Source: Candidatus Nanopelagicales bacterium
GTDB taxonomy: Bacteria > Actinomycetota > Actinomycetes > S36-B12
Direction: 5' to 3'
Assembly: GCA_030827125.1 (NCBI GenBank)
Contig: JAURFD010000003.1
Coordinates: 1-64,000, forward strand
Length of the DNA stretch: 64,000 bases
Under the pieces are notes generated by a model. It had not been told where the DNA came from. It worked only from the letters and a program-made list of their open reading frames with translations, and did no database searches. Positions 51,197-60,394 of the stretch are shown one piece after another; position 1 is the first letter of the stretch; each line of letters starts with the position of its first letter. A program made the position numbers and the translations under genes.

Positions 51197-52387
51197 TCAG
51201 TAGTACGGCGTGTCGGGATCGACCTGAAGCGACCACGCGTTGATGCCGCCGCCCACGTGCACTGCGTCGGCGAACCCCGCCCCGTGGAGCACGGCGAGGA
51301 CTTCAGCAGATCGTCCACCCACCTTGCAGTGCAGAACGATCTGCTTATCCTGAGGCAGCTTCTCCAATGCAGAGCCGTCAAGGAACTCACCCTTGGGGAT
51401 GAGCTCCGCGCCGTCGATAGTCGCAATCTCCCACTCGATGGGTTCGCGGACATCGATGAGGACGAAGTCTCGCTCCCCGCGCGAACGCGCATCCAGCATC
51501 TCCTTCAGATCGTGCACGGAGATGGTGCTGTCCCGGGCGGCCTCGGCCGCGGCATCGGAGATGACGCCGCAGAAGGCGTCGTAGTCAATGAGTTCGGTGA
51601 CGCTCGCGTTCGGACCACACACCGCGCAGTTCGGATCCTTGCGGATCTTGACCTCGCGATAGTCCATCTCGAGGGCGTCGTACACCTTGAGGCGACCGAG
51701 CAGGGGATCACCAATGCCGGTGATGAGCTTGATGGCCTCGGTCACCTGGATGGAACCGATCGAGGCACACAGCACGCCGAGGACGCCGCCCTCCGCGCAC
51801 GACGGCACCATCCCGGGCGGCGGCGGCTCGGGGTAGAGGCAGCGGTAGCAGGGGCCGTGCTCCGCCCAGAACACACTCGCTTGGCCATCGAATCGGTAGA
51901 TCGAACCCCACACGTATGGCTTGCCGAGCAGCACGCAGGCGTCGTTGACGAGGTAGCGCGTGGCGAAGTTGTCGGTGCCGTCGACGATGAGGTCGTACTG
52001 CGCGAAGAGGTCCAGCACGTTGGACGAGTCCAGACGCTCTTCGTGGAGGATCACGTCGACGTACGGGTTGATCTCCTTGACCGAGTCACGTGCGCTCTCG
52101 GCCTTCGACCGGCCCACGTCGCTTTGGCCATGGATGATCTGCCGCTGCAGATTGGACTCATCGACGACGTCGAACTCGACAATGCCCAGGGTGCCGACCC
52201 CCGCCGCTGCGAGGTACATCAGCGCTGGGCTGCCCAGGCCCCCGGCGCCCACGCAGAGCACCTTGGCGTTCTTGAGTCGCTTCTGACCGGTCATCCCGAC
52301 GTCGGGGATGATGAGGTGGCGGCTGTAGCGCCGGACCTCGTCGGCGCTGAGAGCGTCGGCGGGTTCAACGAGCGGCGGCAGGGACAT
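51197..52387 (-). CDS. moeZ: Adenylyltransferase/sulfurtransferase MoeZ
   Basis: A 396-residue two-domain enzyme that adenylates ubiquitin-like sulfur carriers (MoaD, ThiS, CysO type) and then donates sulfur. The E1-like domain carries the ATP loop VGAGGLGSPAL, NLQRQIIHG, and zinc cysteines CYRC and CAVCG. The C-terminal rhodanese domain (from about residue 290) has FVLIDVREPIEWEI and active-site loop LHCKVGGRS with the persulfide Cys. Length matches Mtb MoeZ (Rv3206c). ATG 52387 chosen over an upstream frame. It may draw on the same sulfane-sulfur pool as the TusA module, and it would serve molybdopterin synthesis needed by SoeA. Confidence 0.93.
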   Translation of the reverse strand: MSLPPLVEPADALSADEVRRYSRHLIIPDVGMTGQKRLKNAKVLCVGAGGLGSPALMYLAAAGVGTLGIVEFDVVDESNLQRQIIHGQSDVGRSKAESARDSVKEINPYVDVILHEERLDSSNVLDLFAQYDLIVDGTDNFATRYLVNDACVLLGKPYVWGSIYRFDGQASVFWAEHGPCYRCLYPEPPPPGMVPSCAEGGVLGVLCASIGSIQVTEAIKLITGIGDPLLGRLKVYDALEMDYREVKIRKDPNCAVCGPNASVTELIDYDAFCGVISDAAAEAARDSTISVHDLKEMLDARSRGERDFVLIDVREPIEWEIATIDGAELIPKGEFLDGSALEKLPQDKQIVLHCKVGGRSAEVLAVLHGAGFADAVHVGGGINAWSLQVDPDTPYY

Positions 52388-52538
52388 GCGGTGACTCCTC
52401 ACGGGGTTCGTTAGCGCCATAACAACGGCGGCGCCGAATCTCATCCCACCACTACCGGATAAGGTCGGCACCACCGGGCCAGGGCTCATCGCCGGCCACG
52501 GCTCCACACCCCCGACGTCGATCCGTCATCCGGCCATG

Positions 52539-53561
52539 TCAGCCCCGGCGGCGCGTCGACCCACCCACCGGGGGCCCCTGAGGGCGCACCGGCAACCGGG
52601 CCGACCGCACCGCACGCCGGATGATCTCGGCGAGGTCCTCGTACTCCTCACTGCGCGCGCTGGTCGATCGGTACGCCAGGACCATCGTGCGACCCGGTGC
52701 CGGGTCGGCGAAGCGCGCGATCTCCACCGATGTACGACGTACCTCGACCGGGATGGCAGAGTCTGGGAGCAGCGTGACCCCGAGTCCGGCATCGACGAGT
52801 TGAACGACCGTCGACAGTGAGGTGGCGCGTGTCGCTTGCGCGTCGACGCCGGACAGGCCGGCCGCAACGGTCACGGCGAGCGTCTGATCGCGCAAGCAAT
52901 GGCCCTCATCGAGCAGCAGGATCGGCAGGTCCGACAGATCGTCGACGGCGAGTCCCTCCCGCCCGCCGAGCGGGTGAGTCGCCGGGACCGCGAGCGCGAA
53001 GTCCTCGGTATAGAGGGGAATCTCCACCAGGGTCGGATCACCCACGGGCTCAGCGACGATGGCGACATCGAGTTCACCGGACCGGAGAGCGGCGAGAAGG
53101 CGCGCCGTCTGGTCCTCGCGAATGACCGGCTCGAGATCGGGTGCTTCCTTGCGCAGCGCCCGCAGCAAAGCGGGAAGCAAGTAAGGCCCGACGGTCGGGA
53201 TGACGCCGATGCTCCGCGGCCCGGCGAGCCAGGCCCTCTCCCGTGCGATGGCATCCGTAATCGCCTCGGCCGCTTCGACCGCGCGCTGCGCCATCGGGAC
53301 GAGCCGCTCCCCCGCATCGGTCACCAGGAACGTACGGGCATTGCGCTCAATGAGTTGTACGCCGAGGATCTCCTCCAGCGACGACAGCGCCTGCGAGAGT
53401 GTCGGTTGGGCCACACCGAGCGCTCGCGCGGCGTCACCAAAGTGCCGGTGTTCGACAAGGGCCAGGAAGGCCCGCAGTTGCGCGAGCGTCGGAGTTGCCG
53501 CCACACGCCTGCCCTGCCACGTCGAAACCGCGGCGTTGTCCTTGCCTTCCGCGCGTGCCAC
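52539..53561 (-). CDS. LysR-family regulator, OxyR-like
   Basis: A 340-residue LysR-type regulator. The helix-turn-helix covers LAQLRAFLALVEHRHFGDAA and QPTLSQALSSLEE. The effector domain has the OxyR landmark LLLDEGHCLRDQ with the peroxidatic Cys, and RATSLSTVVQLVDAGLGVTLLP. The partner cysteine that normally follows about nine residues later is absent (TLAVTVAAG), so a canonical intramolecular disulfide cannot form. The start is GTG 53561, with a possible GTG later. Divergent from the gamma-glutamyl hydrolase gene by 36 bases, a typical LysR arrangement, so it may control that gene and the ethanolamine-type cluster, or act as a peroxide sensor. Confidence 0.85.
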   Translation of the reverse strand: MARAEGKDNAAVSTWQGRRVAATPTLAQLRAFLALVEHRHFGDAARALGVAQPTLSQALSSLEEILGVQLIERNARTFLVTDAGERLVPMAQRAVEAAEAITDAIARERAWLAGPRSIGVIPTVGPYLLPALLRALRKEAPDLEPVIREDQTARLLAALRSGELDVAIVAEPVGDPTLVEIPLYTEDFALAVPATHPLGGREGLAVDDLSDLPILLLDEGHCLRDQTLAVTVAAGLSGVDAQATRATSLSTVVQLVDAGLGVTLLPDSAIPVEVRRTSVEIARFADPAPGRTMVLAYRSTSARSEEYEDLAEIIRRAVRSARLPVRPQGPPVGGSTRRRG

Positions 53562-53597
53562 GGGACGAGTCTAGGCACCGTGCGTCAGACTGTTCCG

Positions 53598-54353
53598 ATG
53601 AGCACTGCCCGACCCGTCATCGGCATGACGACGTACGTCGAACCCGCCCGCTGGGGTGCCTGGGATGTACGCGCGGCCCTGCTGCACGAGTGGTACCTCG
53701 ACGCCGTGCGCGCGGCCGGCGGTCGTGTCGTCCTACTGCCACCCGACACCGACGACACCGACGTCCTCGACCGCCTCGATGCCCTGGTCATCATCGGCGG
53801 TGCCGATGTCGGGCCTTTGCACTATGGCGCCGAGGCACACGCGACCACCGACGCACCTCGCACCGAACGAGACGCCAGCGAGATCGCCCTGTGCCGAGCG
53901 GCCATCGAGCGCGACCTACCTCTCCTAGGCATCTGCCGAGGCCTTCAGATCATGGCCGTGGCCCAGGGCGGCGCCCTCATCCAGGACCTCCCCAGCGAAG
54001 GATTCGGCCTCACCCACCGCGAGATGCCCGGAACCTTCACCGAGCACGCGGTACGTCTTGCCCCGGATTCGCTTGTCGCATCGATCTACGGCGCCGCCGA
54101 CCTGACGGTCAACTCCTCACACCACCAGGGCGTGGCCGACCCAGGGACGCTCACCCCGACCGGTTGGGCGCAGGACGGCCTCATCGAGGTGTGCGAGGTG
54201 CCCGGGGCCCGCTTCGGCCTCGGGGTTCAATGGCACCCGGAGCACCCGGATCGACGTACGGCCGAATCGCCCCTCTTCGCGGCACTCGTCTTGGCCGCAC
54301 GCCGCACGGCAGCATCTGCAGGCAAGCCTGCCGGACCCGCTAGAGCGGAGTGA
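53598..54353 (+). CDS. Gamma-glutamyl hydrolase, class I amidotransferase-like (PuuD/peptidase C26)
   Basis: A 251-residue member of peptidase C26. The nucleophile Cys is in GICRGLQIMAVAQGG, the catalytic His in VQWHPEHP, and the family opening IGMTTYVEPARWG is present. PuuD-type enzymes cleave gamma-glutamyl amides, freeing glutamate. ATG 53598. The 3' end overlaps the convergent SDR gene by 14 bases. With a glutamine-synthetase-like ligase and an aldehyde dehydrogenase close by, it would complete a gamma-glutamylation pathway. The Glu of the triad follows the His in EHPD. Confidence 0.88.
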   Translation: MSTARPVIGMTTYVEPARWGAWDVRAALLHEWYLDAVRAAGGRVVLLPPDTDDTDVLDRLDALVIIGGADVGPLHYGAEAHATTDAPRTERDASEIALCRAAIERDLPLLGICRGLQIMAVAQGGALIQDLPSEGFGLTHREMPGTFTEHAVRLAPDSLVASIYGAADLTVNSSHHQGVADPGTLTPTGWAQDGLIEVCEVPGARFGLGVQWHPEHPDRRTAESPLFAALVLAARRTAASAGKPAGPARAE

Positions 54354-55119
54354 CGTACGCGCCGGAAATACCTCCATCGACGAGGAAGTTCGATGCCGTG
54401 ATGAACGATGAGTCGTCACTGGCCAAGAACGCCACGGCCGCCGCGATCTCCTCTGGCTCACCGAAGCGCCCGAACGGGATGTGCACGTAGCGACGGGCGG
54501 CTCGCTCCGGATCCTTGGCGAACAGCTCCATGAGCAGCGGGGTCTTGACCGGTCCCGGCGAGATGGCATTGACACGCACACCCTGGCGGGCGAACTGCAC
54601 GCCGAGTTCGCGCGACATGGAGAGCACCCCGCCCTTGGACGCGGTGTAGGAGATCTGCGATGTCGCTGCACCCATGGTGGCCACGAACGACGCGACGTTG
54701 ATGATCGAGCCGCGTCCCTGCTCGAGCATGTAGGGCAGCACTGCTTTGCAGCCGAGGTAGACCGAGGTCAGGTTCACATCCTGAACTCGCTTCCACGCCT
54801 CAAGTCCGGTGTCGAGGATCGAGTCGTCGTCGGGCGGCGAGATGCCGGCGTTGTGGAAGGCGATATCGATGGAGCCGTAGGTGTCGACGGCCACCTTGTA
54901 CATGTTTTCGTTGTCCTCGGGTGAGGTCACGTTGGCCAGGACGAAGGTGCCGCCGACCTCCGCCGCCGCCGCGGTTCCCGTGGACTCGTCCATATCGGCA
55001 ATGACCACGTTCGCGCCCTCGGACGCGAGCCGACGGGCCGACGCCAGACCAATCCCACTGGCACCGCCGGTGATGAGCGCCGTGCGACCCTCGAGTCGCC
55101 GGCAGACGAAATCAGCCAT
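54340..55119 (-). CDS. Short-chain dehydrogenase, candidate gamma-glutamyl-ethanolamide dehydrogenase
   Basis: A 259-residue classical SDR. Cofactor motif is TGGASGIGLASAR near residue 17; the active site holds NAGIS, INVASF (Ser) and YTASKGG (Tyr-x3-Lys), then NAISPGPVKTP. The cofactor-specifying Asp in VIADMD favours NAD(H). It lies 35 bases after the aldehyde dehydrogenase on the same strand, the last gene of a likely operon from the permease. In a gamma-glutamyl ethanolamide route the hydroxyl must be oxidised to an aldehyde; this SDR is the obvious candidate. Alternatively it is an unrelated 3-oxoacyl reductase-like enzyme. Confidence 0.88.
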   Translation of the reverse strand: MADFVCRRLEGRTALITGGASGIGLASARRLASEGANVVIADMDESTGTAAAAEVGGTFVLANVTSPEDNENMYKVAVDTYGSIDIAFHNAGISPPDDDSILDTGLEAWKRVQDVNLTSVYLGCKAVLPYMLEQGRGSIINVASFVATMGAATSQISYTASKGGVLSMSRELGVQFARQGVRVNAISPGPVKTPLLMELFAKDPERAARRYVHIPFGRFGEPEEIAAAVAFLASDDSSFITASNFLVDGGISGAYVTPL

Positions 55120-55154
55120 GGTTCCCTCTCACGAAGAGACTGACGCGGGGTGCG

Positions 55155-56507
55155 TCAGTCGGCGGCGATAAAGACGTTCTTGGTCTCGGTGAACGCCTCA
55201 GCAGCGTCCGGGCCGAGCTCGCGGCCGAGCCCGGACTTCTTGTAGCCGCCGAACGGCGTCCAGTAGCGCACGGACGAGTGCGAGTTCACCGAGAGATTGC
55301 CGGACTCCACGCCGCGCGCGACACGCAGGGCGCGCCCGACGTCTCGGGTCCAAATCGATCCTGACAGGCCGTAGTCGGAGTCGTTGGCCATGCGGAGTGC
55401 GTCGGCCTCGTCCTCGAACGGCACCACGACCACAACCGGACCGAAAACCTCTTCCCGGTAGACGCGATCGGCCTCCGCGACCGGCGCCAGCACGGTCGGC
55501 GGGAACCAGAAGCCGGGACCCGTCGGACAGGCACCACGGAAGGCCACCTGCCCGTCATCGACGAAGGACGCCACGGTCTCGCGATGTGCCGCGGTGATGA
55601 GCGGCCCCATCTCAGAGGTCTCCAGGTGAGGATCCTCGACGCGTACACCGGCCACCGCGGGTTCGAGTAGTTCCATGAAGCGGTCGAACACCGATCGCTG
55701 CACCAGGATGCGCGAGCGAGCACAGCAGTCCTGCCCGGCGTTGTCGAAGACACCGTACGGAGCAGTCGCCGCCGCGCGCTCAAGGTCGGCGTCGGCGAAG
55801 ACGATATTGGCGCTCTTGCCACCGAGTTCGAGGGTGACACGTTTGATCTGCGGCGCGCAGCCCGCCATGATCTGCTCGCCCACCTCGGTCGAACCGGTGA
55901 AGACGACCTTGCGGACGAGCGGATGGGTGACGAAGCGATCCCCCACCACCGAACCCTTGCCGGGGATGACGGTGAGGACGCCCTCGGGCAAGCCGGCCAC
56001 GAGGGCGAGTTCGCCAATGCGGATCGCCGTGAGCGGCGTGACCTCGGCCGGCTTCAGCACGACGGTGCACCCCGCCGCCAGGGCCGGGCCGAATCCCCAA
56101 CCGGCGATGGGCATCGGGAAGTTCCACGGGACGATTACGCCCACGACACCGATGGGCTCGTGGAAGGTCATGTCGACACCACCCGCCACCGGGATCTGTT
56201 TGCCGAAGAGCCGCTCGGGGGTGCCGGCGTAGTAGGCCAGCACGTCGCGGACATTGCCCGCCTCCCAGCGAGCGTTGCCGATCGTGTGCCCGGAGTTCGC
56301 CACCTCAAGTTGCGCCAACTCCTCGAGGTGATCGTCGATCACCTGGCTGAATCGACGCAGCAAGCGTGCCCGGTCTCCCGGGGATACCTCTCGCCAAGTG
56401 GCGAAAGCCGCGTGGGCCTTGGCGATGAGCGCATCGACTTCGTCGACCGGAGTCGGCGCGATATCGGCAATCGGTTCCCCGGTGACGGGGCTGATGACGG
56501 CGGTCAC
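55155..56507 (-). CDS. Aldehyde dehydrogenase (PuuC-like)
   Basis: A 450-residue NAD(P)-dependent aldehyde dehydrogenase. Conserved segments are [21 protein letters not shown] (cofactor Asn), [12 protein letters not shown] (glycine loop), [14 protein letters not shown] (general-base Glu), and GQDCCARSR, where the first Cys is the nucleophile. GTG 56507 overlaps the stop of the glutamine-synthetase-like gene (GTGA), giving coupled translation. Within the cluster it would oxidise a gamma-glutamyl aldehyde to the acid, the PuuC step of glutamylated-amine degradation. A somewhat short N-terminus relative to many ALDHs is noted; the longer frame upstream overlaps the preceding gene. Confidence 0.88.
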   Translation of the reverse strand: MTAVISPVTGEPIADIAPTPVDEVDALIAKAHAAFATWREVSPGDRARLLRRFSQVIDDHLEELAQLEVANSGHTIGNARWEAGNVRDVLAYYAGTPERLFGKQIPVAGGVDMTFHEPIGVVGVIVPWNFPMPIAGWGFGPALAAGCTVVLKPAEVTPLTAIRIGELALVAGLPEGVLTVIPGKGSVVGDRFVTHPLVRKVVFTGSTEVGEQIMAGCAPQIKRVTLELGGKSANIVFADADLERAAATAPYGVFDNAGQDCCARSRILVQRSVFDRFMELLEPAVAGVRVEDPHLETSEMGPLITAAHRETVASFVDDGQVAFRGACPTGPGFWFPPTVLAPVAEADRVYREEVFGPVVVVVPFEDEADALRMANDSDYGLSGSIWTRDVGRALRVARGVESGNLSVNSHSSVRYWTPFGGYKKSGLGRELGPDAAEAFTETKNVFIAAD

Positions 56508-57868
56508 AGGCGTTCGAACCCCCGATACCGCTCCCAGTCGGTGACGGCGCGACCGAAGGCCTCGAGTTCCACGCGGCCCATCCTGGCGTAGTGCGCCTGG
56601 ACTTCTGCACCGAAGGTCTCCCGCACCCATTCGGAGTTCTCCCACAGGGCGACAGCCTCAGCCAACGACGTGGGAACGCGTGCGGCCTCGGCCGCATAGG
56701 CATTGCCCTCGAAGGCCGGCTCGAGGGGCACGTGGCGATCGATGCCGTCCAGCCCGGCGGCGATGATGCCGGCCACCGCGAGGTAGGGGTTGACGTCGCC
56801 TCCCGGAACCCGGTTCTCCAGACGCAAGGAGTGACCGTGACCGACCAGCCTTAGTGCGCAGGTGCGGTTGTCGTGACCCCACTTGATCGCCGTGGGAGCG
56901 AAGGATCCCTCGACGTACCGCTTGTACGAATTGATCTGCGGGGCAAAGAGGAGCGTCAGTTCCGCGAGGTGCTCGATCTGGCCGGCGATGAAGGCGCGGC
57001 CTAGGTCGCTCAGGCCGTCTGGCGAGTCGTGGTCGGCCATGACCGCTGAGCCGTCAACCCCACGAAAGGAGAGGTGGATATGACAGGAGTTGCCCTCGCG
57101 CTCATTGAATTTCGCCATAAAAGTCAGCGAGTGATTCTCCTGCGCCGCGATCTCCTTGGCTCCGGTCTTATAGATCGAATGTCCGTCGCAGGTCGTCACT
57201 GCTTCTGCGTATTTGAAGGCGATCTCGTGCTGGCCGAGATTGCATTCACCCTTGGCGCTCTCGACCACGAGGCCCGCGCCGGCCATCCCGAGCCGGATCC
57301 GGCGCAGCAGCGGCTCGACCCGCGCGCCGCCGAGGATGGAGTAGTCGACGTTGTAGAGATTGCCCGGGGTCAGGTCGCGATAGCCAGCCTCCCACGCTTC
57401 TTCGAAGCTATCGAGGAAGACGATGAACTCCAGCTCCGTTCCGACGAAGGCCGCCAGTCCTCGATCCTCCAGGCGGGCGGTCTGCCGCTTCAGTACCTGC
57501 CGAGGAGAGGCAGCCACGTCGGAACCGTCCTCCCACAACACATCGCACAGAACCCCCACCGCACCCTCCTGCCAGGGGATGCGGTGCAGCGTCGAAAGGT
57601 CCGGTCGCATGACCATGTCGCCGTAGCCGGTGTCCCAGGACGACATCGCGTAGCCAGAGACGGTGTTCATATCGATATCCACGGCCAGGAGGTAGTTGCA
57701 CCCTTCCGTGCCGTGGTCGAGGACGTCGGCGAGGAAGTGGTCAGCGTGGATGCGCTTGCCCTGCAGTCGGCCTTGCATGTCGGTGATGGCCACGACGACC
57801 GTGTCGATGGTGCCGTCCTCGACCTCGCGGCGAAGCGTATCGACGTCCAGTGGTGCGGGACGAGGCAT
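56504..57868 (-). CDS. Glutamine-synthetase-like gamma-glutamyl amine ligase (GlnA4/PuuA type)
   Basis: A 454-residue GS-fold ligase. It has [12 protein letters not shown], the metal Glu in GTELEFIVF, the ammonium-region [15 protein letters not shown], and [19 protein letters not shown] with [18 protein letters not shown]. The C-terminal adenylylation site of true GlnA is absent. Such proteins attach glutamate to primary amines (putrescine: PuuA; ethanolamine: GlnA4 of Streptomyces coelicolor). Start chosen at ATG 57868, preceded by AGGGAG; a TTG at 57886 is less likely. It directly precedes and overlaps the aldehyde dehydrogenase and follows an ethanolamine-type permease, which favours ethanolamine as the amine. 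Confidence 0.9.
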   Translation of the reverse strand: MPRPAPLDVDTLRREVEDGTIDTVVVAITDMQGRLQGKRIHADHFLADVLDHGTEGCNYLLAVDIDMNTVSGYAMSSWDTGYGDMVMRPDLSTLHRIPWQEGAVGVLCDVLWEDGSDVAASPRQVLKRQTARLEDRGLAAFVGTELEFIVFLDSFEEAWEAGYRDLTPGNLYNVDYSILGGARVEPLLRRIRLGMAGAGLVVESAKGECNLGQHEIAFKYAEAVTTCDGHSIYKTGAKEIAAQENHSLTFMAKFNEREGNSCHIHLSFRGVDGSAVMADHDSPDGLSDLGRAFIAGQIEHLAELTLLFAPQINSYKRYVEGSFAPTAIKWGHDNRTCALRLVGHGHSLRLENRVPGGDVNPYLAVAGIIAAGLDGIDRHVPLEPAFEGNAYAAEAARVPTSLAEAVALWENSEWVRETFGAEVQAHYARMGRVELEAFGRAVTDWERYRGFERL

Positions 57869-57946
57869 GGGATCTCCCTGATCCAATCGAATGAGGTTCC
57901 GGGGTGGGGCTCGGAGAGCCCCACCCCGGACGTAACGCCGCCGACC

Positions 57947-59506
57947 CTAGCCCTTGGGCGGGAAGTAATCCTCCTGCCCGGACTCCTCGAGTTGCTCGGT
58001 GACGTCGTAGCCCTCCGTCTCCGGATGGCCATGGGCTCCCCCGGTGACGGCGTACTCCTCCTCCGGTGAAAGCACCAGCCGCTTGCGTCCGAAGAGGGCG
58101 AAGAGCACGAGCCCGACGACGTAGACAGCACCCACCCACAGCACCACGGATCGGTAGTCGGTGTTGAACGGCATGAGGATGAGGGTGATCAGAGCGATGA
58201 CGCCGGCAATCAGGGCACCGATGATGCCCACCGGGCTGCGGTATGGCCGGGAGACACTCGGATACTTCTTGCGCAGAAGGAGGAACGACACCATCTGCAG
58301 GACGTACGCGATCACCGCACCGAAGACCGCGATGAGCAGCAGCGCGTTGGCCGCATTGACATACGGCGCCTCCTCCGAACCGTACGCAATGGCACCGAGC
58401 CCGAAGATGAGCACGATGCCCACGACGGCGCTGGCAATGAGTGCCACGTACGGCGTCTTGCGCCCGCCGGTGAGCGACAGGAACTTCGGGTAGTAGCCCG
58501 CCCGCGAGAGCGAGTAGACGTTGCGTCCCGCGGCGAACATGATGCCCTGGAAGCTCGCGATGAGGCCGGCGAGGGCCATGAGCGACAGAAGCGCCGCGAT
58601 ATTGGAGTCGGGGAAGATCGCCCGGAATCCATCCAGAATGGGTTCACCACTCTCGGCGATCGTCGCCGCCCCGAGAACACCCGGATTCAAGATCAGCACG
58701 AGGAAGGCGGTGACCAGGAGGGTGAACATGCCGGCGATGGAGCCCTTGGGGATGTCCTTGGCCGGGGTGTGCGTCTCCTCGGCTGCCAGCGGTAACTCCT
58801 CGATCCCGAGGAAGAACCAGATGGCGAACGGCATCGCGAGGAAGATGCCGAGGAAGCCGTAGGGCAGGAACGTCGAGCCTCCTGCCTCGGGGGCGATGTC
58901 CCACAGGTTGTCCACGCTGAACTTGCCGGAGAACAGGGCGGCGATGAAGAACACTGCGAGCACCGCCAGCGAGATGATGGCAATGACGAAGGCGAACCGG
59001 AACGATGCCGCAGCACCGGCCGCATTGAGGGCGACGAAGATGACGTAGATGATGACGACCCATAGCCAGATCGGCCAACTAATGCCGAAGAGTTCCGCCA
59101 CGATGGAGTCGGCGTACAGCGCGGCAAAGGTGCCCACGACAGCCGTGGTGATCACGTACTCCACGGTCTCGGCGAATCCAGTGATGAATCCACCCCACGG
59201 CCCCATGGCCGAGCGGGCGAACGAGTATGCGCCGCCCGTGTGCGGCATCGCCGCCGACATTTCTGCGATGCTGTAGATCATCAGCAGATACATCAGGCCG
59301 ATGATGATGGTGGCGATGAGCATGCCGCCCCATCCGGCATTGCCGATGCCGAAGTTCCAGCCGGAGAAGTCGCCGGAGATGACGGCAGCGACGCCGAGGC
59401 CCCACAGTGATGCGGCTCCGGCATAGCGCTTCAACCCGCGCTTCTCGAAATACTCCTTGCCCGCGTGTGTGTACTGCACACCGGACACCGACATGTTTTG
59501 GTCCAC
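57947..59506 (-). CDS. APC-family permease, probable ethanolamine permease
   Basis: A 519-residue permease with about twelve helices. The first helix region, VAAVISGDFSGWNFGIGNAG, carries the SGDFxGWNFG pattern of ethanolamine/EAT-type carriers, followed by MIYSIAEMSAAMPHTGGAYSF and the APC motif SLSRAGYYP. A polar acidic C-terminal tail of about 60 residues contains PEEEYAVTGG. It should bring in ethanolamine or a related amine with protons. Start is GTG 59506 close behind GGAGGG, with ATG 59494 as alternative. First gene of the unit permease, ligase (78-base gap), aldehyde dehydrogenase, SDR. Amino-acid permease is the alternative. Confidence 0.85.
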   Translation of the reverse strand: MDQNMSVSGVQYTHAGKEYFEKRGLKRYAGAASLWGLGVAAVISGDFSGWNFGIGNAGWGGMLIATIIIGLMYLLMIYSIAEMSAAMPHTGGAYSFARSAMGPWGGFITGFAETVEYVITTAVVGTFAALYADSIVAELFGISWPIWLWVVIIYVIFVALNAAGAAASFRFAFVIAIISLAVLAVFFIAALFSGKFSVDNLWDIAPEAGGSTFLPYGFLGIFLAMPFAIWFFLGIEELPLAAEETHTPAKDIPKGSIAGMFTLLVTAFLVLILNPGVLGAATIAESGEPILDGFRAIFPDSNIAALLSLMALAGLIASFQGIMFAAGRNVYSLSRAGYYPKFLSLTGGRKTPYVALIASAVVGIVLIFGLGAIAYGSEEAPYVNAANALLLIAVFGAVIAYVLQMVSFLLLRKKYPSVSRPYRSPVGIIGALIAGVIALITLILMPFNTDYRSVVLWVGAVYVVGLVLFALFGRKRLVLSPEEEYAVTGGAHGHPETEGYDVTEQLEESGQEDYFPPKG

Positions 59507-59713
59507 TCACCCTCCTTGGGGGCATCCCAGACCACCGGGGCCTGGTCCGATGGCCGAAGAGTAGAGATCAATATCGGCCAGTGTGCGAAATTGGCCCAGG
59601 ACACGCGAGAGGATTCTCGAGTGATCCGCGGGCGATATCGAGGAGGTCCTGACCCGGACACACCACCCGAACCCGCCTAGGGTCCCGGAAACGTCACGAC
59701 ACTGGGAGGCATC

Positions 59714-60394
59714 ATGCAGGTCGAAGTCCGCCACAACCCCGCCTTCGCCATCGCTCGCTGCACGCTGGCCAACGGCGAGCATGCCAAGGTCGAGTCCGGC
59801 GCCATGGCCGCGATGAGCGACGGCGTCACGCTCGACGCGAAGATGGAGGGTGGCTTTCTCAAATCGCTCGGACGAAGCGCGCTCGGCGGCAACTCCTTCT
59901 TCGTCACGACGTACACCAGCTCGGTCGACGGCGGATGGGTGGACGTCGCCGCCATCCTTCCCGGAGACATCACCGTGCTGGAATCAACACCCGAGCGACC
60001 CCTGGCCGTGACACGCGGCTCCTGGCTCGCCAACGAGCAGAGCCTGTCCATGGACACCAAGTGGGGCGGGGCTTCCAACCTGTTCGGCGGAGAGGGCGGC
60101 TTCGTCTCGCGCTTCGACGGCACCGGCAAGGTCGTCGTCGCGTCCTACGGTGCCCTCGACATGCACGCGCTTCACCAGGGTGAGCGCATGGTGGTGGACT
60201 CGGGCCACCTCGTGGCGTACGACGCCTACATCGCGATGCAGGCCCGCACCACGGGAGGCATCATGAAGTCGTTGAAATCCGGCGAGGGCATCGTGGTCGA
60301 GATCACGGGCCCGGGCCTGGTCTGGACCCAGTCACGCAATCCCAACGGTCTGGTCACCTGGTTGACCAACGTTTTGCCGTTCTCACGTTCATAG
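59714..60394 (+). CDS. AIM24/TIGR00266 family protein
   Basis: A 226-residue beta-rich protein of the AIM24 (TIGR00266) type. It has ESGAMAAMSDGV near the N-terminus, then GGFLKSLGRSALGGNSFFVT, and a late GGIMKSLKSGEGIVVEITGPG, which are the family blocks. These proteins form double-stranded beta-helix-like trimers; the function in bacteria is unknown and mitochondrial AIM24 is tied to membrane organisation. ATG 59714 follows GGGAGGC. It overlaps the convergent hydrolase gene by six bases. No signal peptide. Confidence 0.87.
   Translation: MQVEVRHNPAFAIARCTLANGEHAKVESGAMAAMSDGVTLDAKMEGGFLKSLGRSALGGNSFFVTTYTSSVDGGWVDVAAILPGDITVLESTPERPLAVTRGSWLANEQSLSMDTKWGGASNLFGGEGGFVSRFDGTGKVVVASYGALDMHALHQGERMVVDSGHLVAYDAYIAMQARTTGGIMKSLKSGEGIVVEITGPGLVWTQSRNPNGLVTWLTNVLPFSRS

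Noticed and set aside
53598-59506. Putrescine degradation (Puu) pathway
   Set aside because: No gamma-glutamylputrescine oxidase (PuuB) is present and the permease resembles the ethanolamine type; an SDR replaces the oxidase step.
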